From positions 1 through 13,960 of the forward strand of contig JAQBZS010000063.1 in NCBI GenBank assembly GCA_027622115.1: a stretch of 13,960 bases of DNA. Reading direction: 5' to 3'. This stretch comes from Planctomycetota bacterium. GTDB taxonomy: Bacteria > Planctomycetota > Planctomycetia > Planctomycetales > Planctomycetaceae. The stretch's first letter is position 1. Each line of letters begins with the position of its first letter. Position numbers and translations under genes: made by a program. Positions 7,559-13,960 of this stretch are shown here, piece by piece. The notes beneath the pieces are model-generated. The model was not told the DNA's origin. It made no database searches and saw nothing but the letters and a program-made list of their open reading frames with translations.

Positions 7559-7611
7559 GGTTCGGGGTGTGCGTATGCCACCGCTTTCGGGCTGGCGAAA
7601 ATCTCCGAACC
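7559..7611. repeat. Nested inverted repeat near the 3' end of the propeller gene
   Basis: GGTTCGG (7559-7565) pairs with CCGAACC (7605-7611), and inside it GCCA (7577-7580) pairs with TGGC (7593-7596), giving a two-step hairpin. It starts 16 bases past the stop codon of the minus-strand gene ending at 7627. It could stabilise or end that transcript, but no U-run is seen. A dispersed repeat is the alternative. Confidence 0.5.
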
Positions 7612-7626
7612 ATCCTGCCTCCTCGT

Positions 7627-9972
7627 TCATTTCCCATCCAGTACCGAGATGGGGAACACATCCAGCCATTCCGGCGACTGTGCGACCATCCGGCCTCGAA
7701 CGTAGATGAGGTTCACGAACGTTCGAGCATTGGGTGTGGGGATCACGCCAACCGTGCCACTTGCGAGGTCGATCTTGGCGATTTGTCGCTTCGCCGTGGG
7801 TTGGTAGAGCACACCGTCCACGATGACCCCGTAGCCCGACGGCTTATCGATGCGAGCCGAATGAAGTTGCTCGCCGGTGTTGACGTCCAGGATTCTTACA
7901 GCGGACGAAACCAACAGCACTTGGAAAAAGCCCGTACGCTGCATCGCATGTTCGACGACGGCAACTCGACCATTCCATGCGCCCGCCAAATAGACGCCGG
8001 CGTCTTGCCGCTTGGACGGCTCCTTGCCGTGGTCGCGGTAATCGCGGCGGCTCTCCCAAATCAACGAACCGTCGTTGTGATCGAGACAAAAAATCGTGGG
8101 TGGATCGGCTGGTGAGTAAAGCACGCGGTCGCCAACGATCGTTACGGTCGCGTCTCCGAGCCACTGCGACTTGTTGGTTTCGACCGGCTCGCGAGATCGG
8201 ATTGCGTCCCGCCTTGATGCGGATCGAGCGTCAAACGCCCAGGCGGGTTGTTGTTGAAAGAGATCCACGGCGACACATACGCCTTCGCCGGTCGGGCACA
8301 CGATCATTCCGCCGGACTCTGCCGGGGTCGTGCCGAGAGTGCGGCGTCGGAGGTCGGCTCCGATGGGCAGCGATGACTGGGCCAGCGTTGTTTCTCGGAC
8401 GAACGGCTGATCGGCATTCGCGTCGAACTTCGGCGACCCCTCGACGGCCAGACGATTTGAGTCGACGACCAGCAGTCGGATCTCGCGATTCACTTGGCCA
8501 ATGCAATACAGCTTGCCGCCGACCGGCAGCGGAGGTCCGAGCAGGAATGTGCCGCGCATGGGAACTCGCGGGACCGAGGGTCGCAATCGCCCGCCCAAAG
8601 TCCACGCGACCCGACCGTCACCCTTCGTACCCGGCGCGTGATAGGCGGTCAGTGAATTCACGCTGCGAATCATGCCCAGCACCGGGCTGGCCAGCCCGTC
8701 GTTTTCGATCGCGTACACGAATCGGCCGTCGGCGGCGAGCCCATCTGAGGTCTTGTCGGTCCATAATCTTTGGTACGTGAACGAATTCAGCAAACCGTTC
8801 ATCGCGAGTTTGCCGTCGCCGAGGATCATCTCCAAGGTGCGATCGATAGGGGATTCCCATCGGTTGGCACCGGTTTGTAGATCGAACCCGGCGAGGTTCC
8901 CAATCGTGCCGACCACCGCGGTATTTCCGACGACAATCGGTGAGCGCGCGGAGAAGACCCGCTTCCGATAACCGAGAAACCGCTTGAGATACTCGCTCGA
9001 CAGCGACTTGAATTGCTCCAAAGTGGCGTTTGATGTTTCGGTTGTCGAATTTCCGCCGGCCTTCAGTTCGCGCGGGACGACGAGCGTTGTTTGCTGCCAC
9101 GCTTGGATGTCGCCCGAAGTTGAATCTGTTTTGTTCAATCGCGTGATGGGATTCCGCGTGGGATTCCCGCGTAGCATTTTCCAATCCGCGACCAAGCCAT
9201 CGTGTGGGTCTTGGTCGTCATTCCGTGCGTGAACGAGATCCGTCAGTTTCAGATTCGCAAACGCCACGCGTCTTGCGCCGATGCGAGCGGTTCCCTTGAT
9301 GCGCCGAGTTCGCAATTGGTCCAACACGCTTTGTGCTCGGTCGCGGAACCCGGAAGCGGTCCACGCCGCCGCCAAGCGCAGGCTGAGTTGTGGTTCAAAC
9401 TGGTCGGCGCGTTCCGAACGTCGTTTGAGGCGAGCCAACAGACCGGCCGCCGTCAGGAATTCGCCGCGATCGAACTCGTGCATCGCCAGTTTGTAGGCCG
9501 CGTCGAGGCCCGCCTGTGTGGCGAAGTATTTCAGCATCACCTGCTTTAGAGCGGCTTCATCCTGTGCCTCGATCGCGGCTTCGAACTGTTGTTTGGCCGC
9601 ACCGCCGAAAGCCACTTCGTATGCGACGCGACCGTCCGGCGGCATCGCCAGCAACAGCGATTCGGCGCGACTCTTCAGACTCCGCAACAACCGGCGACCG
9701 TCATCAGCGAAGTAATAACCGTCTTGTGGTTGATCGATCAGACTTTGCAACAACGTCACGGCGTTCGCGTACTGTCGGTTGCGAATGCATTCTTCGGCAC
9801 GATGCAGCAACGTGACCGATGACCGTTCGGCTGGCGGCAGCGCTCCGCCGGCAGCGGGCACGGCCACTTTCGAGTCAGAATACTGAGCCCTCAAGGTCGG
9901 CAGTCCGATCGTGATCAACAGCATGCCCGCCAAGGACCGCCAAATTCCCGGAGTCAACCTACCAGCGTTCAT
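7627..9972 (-). CDS. Exported TPR-like plus PQQ-type beta-propeller protein
   Basis: A 781-residue protein from the ATG at 9972, chosen because it gives a signal peptide (core LAGMLLITIGLP, cleavage after LRA at 29) and has GGAG ten bases upstream; the longer in-frame start at 10092 has neither. Residues about 50-225 are helical and TPR-like (HRAEECIRNRQYANAVTLLQ; AMHEFDRGEFLTAAGLLARL). DWKMLRGNPTRNP at 263-275 is the usual opening of planctomycete PQQ/BamB-like propellers. The blades that follow carry phrases such as AGFDLQTGANRWE, IFCLDHNDGSLIWE and VRILDVNTGEQLHS, with the D-x-x-x-G-x-x-x-W pattern. It probably acts in the periplasm or on the envelope as a binding or scaffold protein. No dehydrogenase active site is evident, so PQQ binding should not be assumed. 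It is divergent from fliD, 445 bp away. Confidence 0.85.
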   Translation of the reverse strand: MNAGRLTPGIWRSLAGMLLITIGLPTLRAQYSDSKVAVPAAGGALPPAERSSVTLLHRAEECIRNRQYANAVTLLQSLIDQPQDGYYFADDGRRLLRSLKSRAESLLLAMPPDGRVAYEVAFGGAAKQQFEAAIEAQDEAALKQVMLKYFATQAGLDAAYKLAMHEFDRGEFLTAAGLLARLKRRSERADQFEPQLSLRLAAAWTASGFRDRAQSVLDQLRTRRIKGTARIGARRVAFANLKLTDLVHARNDDQDPHDGLVADWKMLRGNPTRNPITRLNKTDSTSGDIQAWQQTTLVVPRELKAGGNSTTETSNATLEQFKSLSSEYLKRFLGYRKRVFSARSPIVVGNTAVVGTIGNLAGFDLQTGANRWESPIDRTLEMILGDGKLAMNGLLNSFTYQRLWTDKTSDGLAADGRFVYAIENDGLASPVLGMIRSVNSLTAYHAPGTKGDGRVAWTLGGRLRPSVPRVPMRGTFLLGPPLPVGGKLYCIGQVNREIRLLVVDSNRLAVEGSPKFDANADQPFVRETTLAQSSLPIGADLRRRTLGTTPAESGGMIVCPTGEGVCVAVDLFQQQPAWAFDARSASRRDAIRSREPVETNKSQWLGDATVTIVGDRVLYSPADPPTIFCLDHNDGSLIWESRRDYRDHGKEPSKRQDAGVYLAGAWNGRVAVVEHAMQRTGFFQVLLVSSAVRILDVNTGEQLHSARIDKPSGYGVIVDGVLYQPTAKRQIAKIDLASGTVGVIPTPNARTFVNLIYVRGRMVAQSPEWLDVFPISVLDGK

Positions 9973-10120
9973 CGTTACAGATCTCCGAGGTGTTTCCCTG
10001 CACCAGCGATTTCTCAGATTTGCCGCTTCGGCGATCTGCGATCGAAGGTCGAATGCCTGATGTGTGGAGATGGAGCGGCGAAATAGGCTCAAGAGACTTC
10101 ATGGCGGATTTCCGGGATCA

Positions 10121-10202
10121 GGCTTACGTCTTTCAGATTTGGCGGGTGGCGGACTTTGGCTTCGAAAGCAACGTCAACCGCCAAATCTGAAAGCCGTAAG
10201 CC
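10121..10202. repeat. Long hairpin with 25-bp arms
   Basis: The left arm (10121-10145) begins GGCTTACG and ends CAGATTTGGCGG. The right arm (10178-10202) is its inverse with a single mismatch (24 of 25), around a 32-base spacer that contains the palindrome TTCGAA. The high arm identity suggests either a recently spread non-coding element (MITE- or REP-like) or selection on a transcribed structure. There is no obvious target-site duplication next to the arms and no transposase in the window. Confidence 0.85.
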
Positions 10203-10213
10203 AGTTTGTAAGA

Positions 10214-10286
10214 CGGGCACTCTTGCCCGTCTCTTGTTGGATGGGCACTCTTGCCCGTCTCTTGTTGGACGGGCAAGAGTGCCCAT
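10214..10286. repeat. Two direct copies plus one inverted copy of a GGGCACTCTTGCCC element
   Basis: A 27-base sequence starting GGGCACTCTTGCCCGTC is present at 10215-10241 and again, identical, at 10243-10269. The inverse of ATGGGCACTCTTGCCCGT (10241-10258) is found without mismatch at 10269-10286, forming an 18-bp stem with a 10-base loop. The core is also nearly palindromic by itself. No gene ends here, so a terminator role is unlikely; this resembles REP-type dispersed intergenic repeats. Confidence 0.85.
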
Positions 10287-10318
10287 CCTACAGAATCCTT
10301 AGTTGGACCCCGATCCCT

Positions 10319-10375
10319 GTCAGCCGAAGGCGTACGCGTGTTGACATCTTGGGCACGTGTACGCCTGGGGCTGAC
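10319..10375. repeat. Hairpin with 22-bp arms just upstream of fliD
   Basis: GTCAGCCGAAGGCGTACGCG and two more bases (10319-10340) pair with 10354-10375, which ends TACGCCTGGGGCTGAC. Nineteen of 22 positions match and the loop is 13 bases. It ends 42 bases before the fliD start codon, so it would lie either in the promoter or in the 5' leader of fliD. It could affect expression or be a passive repeat. Confidence 0.8.
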
Positions 10376-10407
10376 GGTTAAACAAGTCTTTCGCGAGAGT
10401 AATCATC

Positions 10408-10417
10408 GAGGTGATCC
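10408..10417 (+). promoter_or_regulatory. Extended ribosome-binding site of fliD
   Basis: GAGGTGATCC directly precedes the ATG. All ten bases are complementary to the usual bacterial 16S rRNA 3' end (GGATCACCTC, written as DNA), a longer match than the common four to six bases. The GAGG core is six bases from the ATG. This fixes the fliD start and predicts strong initiation. Confidence 0.8.
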
Positions 10418-13162
10418 ATGTCAGGCGTTACCACCGGAGTCGGGTTGATCAGCGGTATCAACTTCACCGAGACCGTGGACGCGTTGATGAGCATTCAGCA
10501 GCGGCCCGTCCAGCGACTGCAAAGCCGATCGGACTTGTACCAGACTCGGCAAACCGCGTTGAAAACGGTCGAAGCCGGTTTGCTGTCACTCGCGACCACC
10601 GTAACGCAATTGAAGTCGGACTCCAGTTTCAAGTCGTTCACCACGACAGTCGCTCAGGAAAGTTCGCTGCGAGCCACCGCGAGAAGCAGTGCGACTGCGG
10701 GCACCTACCATTTTCAAGCCATCCAAAAATCAGCGACGCACGAAATCATCTCCAAGGGGCTCGCCAACGCCGACACGCAAACATTCGGAACGGGCACGAT
10801 TACGATCGCGCGTGACGGGTATCTCAACCAGCCAACGCAACTCGATCTGCTCAACGAAGGTCAGGGCATCCGTCGCGGCAGCATTCGCATCACGGATCGG
10901 ACCGGTGCGGTGGCCGACGTGGATCTGTCGAATGCCTACACCGTCGAAGACGTGGTCCGCACGATCAACTCGACGAACTCGATTCAAGTCACCGCATCGA
11001 CGGTTGACGGCGGTCTGGTCTTGGAAGACACGAGCGGCTCGACGGCATCGAACTTGATCGTGACGGAAGTCGCCAACGGACACGCCGCCGAGGATCTCGG
11101 GCTGGCGAAGTCGATCGCGGGGAACACGCTGACCGGTGACTCCGTCTACACGATCACTGGCGACTTCACGCTGGCACAATTGGACGACGGCAACGGACCC
11201 CACATCATCACGGGAGCCGCCGACCTACGGATCACGTTGACCGACGACAGCACCCTGGACATCACGCTGGACGGCGCGGCGAATCTCGGCGACGTCGTCA
11301 ACAAGATCAACGACGACACCAACAACGCCGGTCGAGTCACCGCAGCCCTGGTCAGCGGCCAACTCGAACTGACGGATAACTCGGGCGGTGGTGGATCCAG
11401 TGCGTTCGCGGTCACGGACCTGAATTCGGCCAGCGTCGTGCGGTCGCTCGGGCTGGATGCGACGGCAACTGGAACGACACTGAGCGGCAAGCGGCTGATC
11501 GCGGGTTTGGATTCCGTGCTGCTGCGAAACGTTCGCGGCGGTCAGGGCATCGATCAACTCGGGCAAGTCTCGCTCACGGATCGCACGGGCCGATCCGCGA
11601 CAATTGACTTGAGCGCGGCCGATTCACTGGACCAAGTCATCCATGCGATCAACACAGCGACGGACGGCGGCGGCACACGACTGACGTTGACCGCTCGCAT
11701 CGACGATCGAGGTACCGGAATACGCATTGACGACACTTCCGGATCGACGGCCAACAACTTGACCATCGCGGATGTTGGGGGCAGCACGCTGGCGACTCAG
11801 TTGGGAATCGCCGGCGACGTTGCGGCGACATCGGTGAAATCCGGTTCGCTGAATCGGCGGCACGTGAGCCAATCGACCGCGTTGGCGAATTACGCACCGG
11901 ATGGCGGCGGCGTGCAACAGGGTTCGTTTCAGATCAAGGACTCGTCGGGAGCCACGGCGATCATCGATGTCACTTCGTCGGTCAACACGATTGGCGACTT
12001 GATTCAGCGCATCAACGCGGTGTCCGGGATTTCCGTGCAGGCATCGCTGAACGACACCGGCGATGGTTTTGTGATCACGGACCAAGCGGGCGGCGCGAGC
12101 ACGCTCACCGTGACCGAAGTCGGCGCGTCCAGCACGGCGGCTGCCGACTTACGCATTCTTGGCGAGGCAACCGGCGGCAGCATTCAGAGTCGGCTCACCA
12201 CGGTGGTCGATGTCGAGGCCACCGATACGCTCAACGACATCGTCGACAAGATCAACGCCGCGGGAAGTTTTGTGTCGGCGACCGCGATCAACGACGGATC
12301 GAATTTCAATTCCACGCGACTGAGTCTGTTGTCGACGCAGTCCGGTTACGACGGCCGATTGATCGTGGACGACGGCGGATTGAATTTGGGACTGGCGACG
12401 CGGGTCAAAGGACAAGACTCGTTGCTGCGAACGGGTCAGAACGTCGACACCGGATTCGTCGTGGCGTCGAACAACGATTCGTTCAACAACGTCGTCGCCG
12501 GTTTGGACATTGATGTGTTGGCACCGGAAACGTCGTCCAATCAAGTGACGGTGGATCGCAACTTGTCCAAGATGACGGCCGTGATCAAGGCGTTCGTTGG
12601 TGGGTTCAACTCGATCGTGGACACGGTGGAACAATCGACCGGCTTTGATTTGGAAGCCGACACGAAAGGCGTCTTGCAGGGTGACGGCTTCGTGTTGCGG
12701 ATCATGTCTCGCTTGGATTCGGTCGTTCACGGCCAATTCACGGACAGCGGAAATTCGATTCGCAGCATGAGTCAACTGGGAATCACGGTCGGACTCGGCG
12801 GCAAACTGCGGATCAACGACGAGGTCTTGCAGAATGCGTTGGAAGACAGCCCTCAAGCCGTCAGCGACTTCTTTCTCGGCGACGGCGGATTTGCCACGGG
12901 GTTGGAGAGCACATTGACGCGATTCACCGACCCGTTTGACGGTTCCTTCAAGGTCGAGACCGAATCGCTGCAATCGTCGATTGACGGCTTGGCCAACCGG
13001 ATCACGGAACTGGATGAGATCCTCGACTTGCGGCGCGACCGGATGTTGCGGGAATTCATCCGCATGGAGGAAGCAATCGCATCCTTGAGTTCGCAGCAGC
13101 AGGCGATCTCCAGCATCTCGTTGATTTCAGTCCAACGCAGGTCGTCGAACAATTCGCGCTGA
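10418..13162 (+). CDS. fliD: Flagellar filament cap protein FliD (hook-associated protein 2), enlarged
   Basis: FliD caps the growing flagellar filament and guides flagellin folding at the tip. The N-terminal domain (about 1-110) opens with VGLISGINFTETVDALM and a coiled helix rich in Q/R, as in the family. The C-terminal domain (about 685-905) has MTAVIKAFVGGFNSIVDTVE, MSQLGITVGLGGKLRIND and a final coiled coil (about 850-905, ITELDEILDLRRDRMLREF). Between them lie four clear flagellin-IN-type repeats starting near residues 151, 269, 383 and 502, each with a [IV]x[IL]xD-x-[TS]G strand, a D-[ILV][IV]xx[IV]N helix and, in two copies, DTSGSTA. A fifth degenerate unit starts near 600. At 914 residues it is about twice the usual 450-480. 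I see no cysteine. fliS follows 62 bp downstream. Expansion of the outer domains is inferred from position. Confidence 0.95.
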   Translation: MSGVTTGVGLISGINFTETVDALMSIQQRPVQRLQSRSDLYQTRQTALKTVEAGLLSLATTVTQLKSDSSFKSFTTTVAQESSLRATARSSATAGTYHFQAIQKSATHEIISKGLANADTQTFGTGTITIARDGYLNQPTQLDLLNEGQGIRRGSIRITDRTGAVADVDLSNAYTVEDVVRTINSTNSIQVTASTVDGGLVLEDTSGSTASNLIVTEVANGHAAEDLGLAKSIAGNTLTGDSVYTITGDFTLAQLDDGNGPHIITGAADLRITLTDDSTLDITLDGAANLGDVVNKINDDTNNAGRVTAALVSGQLELTDNSGGGGSSAFAVTDLNSASVVRSLGLDATATGTTLSGKRLIAGLDSVLLRNVRGGQGIDQLGQVSLTDRTGRSATIDLSAADSLDQVIHAINTATDGGGTRLTLTARIDDRGTGIRIDDTSGSTANNLTIADVGGSTLATQLGIAGDVAATSVKSGSLNRRHVSQSTALANYAPDGGGVQQGSFQIKDSSGATAIIDVTSSVNTIGDLIQRINAVSGISVQASLNDTGDGFVITDQAGGASTLTVTEVGASSTAAADLRILGEATGGSIQSRLTTVVDVEATDTLNDIVDKINAAGSFVSATAINDGSNFNSTRLSLLSTQSGYDGRLIVDDGGLNLGLATRVKGQDSLLRTGQNVDTGFVVASNNDSFNNVVAGLDIDVLAPETSSNQVTVDRNLSKMTAVIKAFVGGFNSIVDTVEQSTGFDLEADTKGVLQGDGFVLRIMSRLDSVVHGQFTDSGNSIRSMSQLGITVGLGGKLRINDEVLQNALEDSPQAVSDFFLGDGGFATGLESTLTRFTDPFDGSFKVETESLQSSIDGLANRITELDEILDLRRDRMLREFIRMEEAIASLSSQQQAISSISLISVQRRSSNNSR

Positions 13163-13210
13163 TCGCACAACTTCAAACAAGAATCGTGAATCAACAACAA
13201 TCATCAATCG

Positions 13211-13217
13211 AAAGGAG
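13211..13217 (+). promoter_or_regulatory. Ribosome-binding site that fixes the fliS start
   Basis: AAAGGAG ends seven bases before the ATG at 13225. The in-frame GTG at 13186 has no such site, and the 13 residues it would add are not part of FliS homologues. Confidence 0.8.
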
Positions 13218-13224
13218 TCTCAGG

Positions 13225-13641
13225 ATGGCACGAGATGAATACTTGGAAGCTCGCGTGATGACCGCCGCACCGCATCAACTGCATTTGATGGTTGTGGATG
13301 GTGCGATTCGATTCGCCCGGCAAGCCAAACAGGCGCTGGAAGTGGGAGACCTCGAAACCGCGCACTTGCATCTCAATCGGAGCCGTGATTTCGTGTCCGA
13401 GTTGATTTCGGGGCTCGACAAGAACCAAGCCGCGGACATCACGGAGCGGGTCCACTTTCTGTTTTCGTTCGCGTATCGCAATCTGGCTTTGGCCGACATG
13501 GAGCGCGAACCACGGATGGTGAAAGACGCATTGCGGATTCTTGAGATGCATCGAGAAACCTGGCGGATGCTGTGCGACCAGCTTACGGATTCGCCGCGAG
13601 CTGCAGTCGGCGGCGAGGGCGGTTTCTCGATGCTGTCGTAA
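13225..13641 (+). CDS. fliS: Flagellin export chaperone FliS
   Basis: FliS binds the C-terminal disordered region of flagellin in the cytoplasm, keeping it unfolded and unpolymerised until export by the flagellar type III apparatus. The 138-residue product is close to the family's usual 125-135. It has the characteristic start RDEYLEARVMTAAPHQLHLM, followed by VVDGAIRFARQAKQAL. This corresponds to the conserved 'S-P-x-x-L-I-x-M-L-Y-D-G-A' element, here with VV in place of the LY. The remaining sequence is all-helical (HLNRSRDFVSELISGLD; VHFLFSFAYRNLALADM; LRILEMHRETWRMLCDQL), fitting the four- or five-helix bundle. It follows fliD after 62 bp, the standard fliD-fliS order. Flagellin itself is not in this window. 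A GTG start at 13186 was rejected. Confidence 0.93.
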   Translation: MARDEYLEARVMTAAPHQLHLMVVDGAIRFARQAKQALEVGDLETAHLHLNRSRDFVSELISGLDKNQAADITERVHFLFSFAYRNLALADMEREPRMVKDALRILEMHRETWRMLCDQLTDSPRAAVGGEGGFSMLS

Positions 13642-13720
13642 GTTGGAGTTTGTCACGTTTAACCGCACGCCGCAGGCACGCGCGTTTGAGGACAGGCTGA
13701 GTTGCTGGGGTGGCCAAATC

Positions 13721-13745
13721 AACTCAGCTCAACTCAACTCAACTC
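13721..13745. repeat. Pentanucleotide microsatellite (AACTC)n
   Basis: Five successive units read AACTC, AGCTC, AACTC, AACTC, AACTC; four are perfect. It lies 79 bases after the fliS stop. Read on the minus strand it supplies the TGA stop codon (13739-13741) of the ORF entering from the right edge. The stretch from 13642 to 13720 shows nothing else clear. Confidence 0.9.
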
Positions 13746-13960
13746 AGCGAAGGCCAGTCGGGGATGTGCGGCTCGTACGGGTGTTCGGTTTGCTTCACCA
13801 GTTCTTTTGCCTCGGCCAGTTTTTCCTGAGCGAGTTCGAGCCAGTCGCTCTGTGCTGCTAGCAGTTCATTCTTTGAGCCGTGCGCGCATTTTGGGTGGCC
13901 GGGGTTGGAGCGAGGCACGAGTGAAACCCCGGAAGCGCCGGGCAAACTCCGGGGTTTCAC
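13739..13960 (-). CDS. Possible C-terminal end of an unknown gene entering from the right
   Basis: The minus-strand frame is open from the right edge to a TGA at 13739. The last roughly 43 residues look protein-like: an amphipathic, probably coiled helix (LLAAQSDWLELAQEKLAEAK), then a compact tail KQTEHPYEPHIPDW. The preceding 29 residues (SNPGHPKCAHGS and so on) are translated from a hairpin-repeat area and look non-coding. So either the repeat has inserted into the gene or only the distal part was ever coding. I do not recognise a family. It converges on fliS. The true start is outside the window or not identifiable. Confidence 0.4.
   Translation of the reverse strand: MKPRSLPGASGVSLVPRSNPGHPKCAHGSKNELLAAQSDWLELAQEKLAEAKELVKQTEHPYEPHIPDWPSLS
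13921..13960. repeat. Perfect 13-bp inverted repeat at the right edge
   Basis: GTGAAACCCCGGA (13921-13933) pairs exactly with TCCGGGGTTTCAC (13948-13960) around a 14-base loop that is itself GC-rich. The element may continue beyond the window. The form suggests a dispersed intergenic repeat; a transcription terminator is less likely because no U-run can be seen. Confidence 0.8.

Larger units (their letters stand above)
9973..10417. other. 445-bp divergent intergenic region with stacked repeats
   Basis: This separates the minus-strand propeller gene from plus-strand fliD and must hold both promoters. I see no confident -35/-10, sigma-28 or sigma-54 promoter. From 10121 to 10375 it is filled by three different inverted-repeat elements, listed separately. 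The first 150 bases (9973-10120) hold the propeller gene's ribosome-binding site and otherwise nothing recognisable. No open frame in it looks like a gene. Confidence 0.7.

Noticed and set aside
9973..10092. 40-residue N-terminal extension of the propeller protein
   Set aside because: It would bury the signal peptide; the ATG at 9972 has a usable Shine-Dalgarno and starts directly with the signal sequence.
10241..10260. GGGCAC...TTGC as a sigma-54 promoter
   Set aside because: The GG and GC elements are too close together for -24/-12 spacing; the sequence is explained by the palindromic repeat.
10241..10286. 18-bp stem as an intrinsic terminator
   Set aside because: No gene on either strand ends near it and no U-tract follows; it lies between divergent genes.
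10341..10369. TTGACA in the hairpin loop upstream of fliD as a -35 box
   Set aside because: At the 17-base spacing the -10 position reads GCCTGG, with no resemblance to TATAAT.
12149..12973. Minus-strand frame of 274 codons inside fliD
   Set aside because: The plus strand is clearly FliD; the reverse frame gives an Arg/His/Gln-rich peptide with no domain.
13186..13224. GTG start for fliS giving 151 residues
   Set aside because: No ribosome-binding site; the ATG at 13225 has AAAGGAG at the right distance and matches the family length.

Overview
The window reads as chromosomal DNA of a planctomycete, most likely of the Pirellula/Rhodopirellula type. The grounds are the gene families present: an exported type I sulfatase, a sulfatase-modifying-factor (FGE) relic, a Ser/Thr-kinase/WD40 relic and a large TPR plus PQQ-type propeller protein. 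Moderately GC-rich coding DNA and many hairpin-forming intergenic repeats point the same way. This placement is inference from family content; no rRNA or other phylogenetic marker is present.

Left part (1-3163). Everything intact is on the minus strand. A small 92-residue unknown gene is followed 28 bp later by a low-specificity L-threonine aldolase (ltaE), whose stop codon overlaps a possible TTG start of a gene running off the left edge. Facing them on the plus strand is a decayed FGE-like fragment, cut short where it meets the end of an SO_0444-type metal permease that carries a fused C-terminal heavy-metal-binding (HMA) domain.

Middle (3164-7626). An 18-bp tandem repeat separates the permease from a secreted sulfatase. 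The sulfatase and a small lipoprotein are divergent, and their start codons share the same CATG, so no intergenic DNA lies between them. A FadL/OMPP1-type outer-membrane beta-barrel protein follows on the minus strand. Upstream of it lies a frameshifted relic of a protein kinase joined to WD40-like repeats, then a stretch with two hairpins.

Right part (7627-13960). A 781-residue exported PQQ-like propeller protein on the minus strand is divergent from a flagellar pair on the plus strand: fliD, unusually long at 914 residues because it carries four or five flagellin-IN-type repeats, and fliS, the flagellin export chaperone. The 445-bp region between them contains three unrelated inverted-repeat elements. 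The right edge has a pentanucleotide microsatellite, a minus-strand ORF end of unknown function and a perfect 13-bp hairpin.

Functionally, fliD and fliS are a clear unit (filament cap and flagellin chaperone). The sulfatase, lipoprotein and barrel protein are all envelope or exported products and could belong to sulfated-polysaccharide use, but no operon ties them together. I found no defence system, CRISPR array, tRNA, rRNA or intact mobile element. The most unusual items are the expanded FliD, the zero-spacing divergent starts, and the layered hairpin repeats beside fliD.
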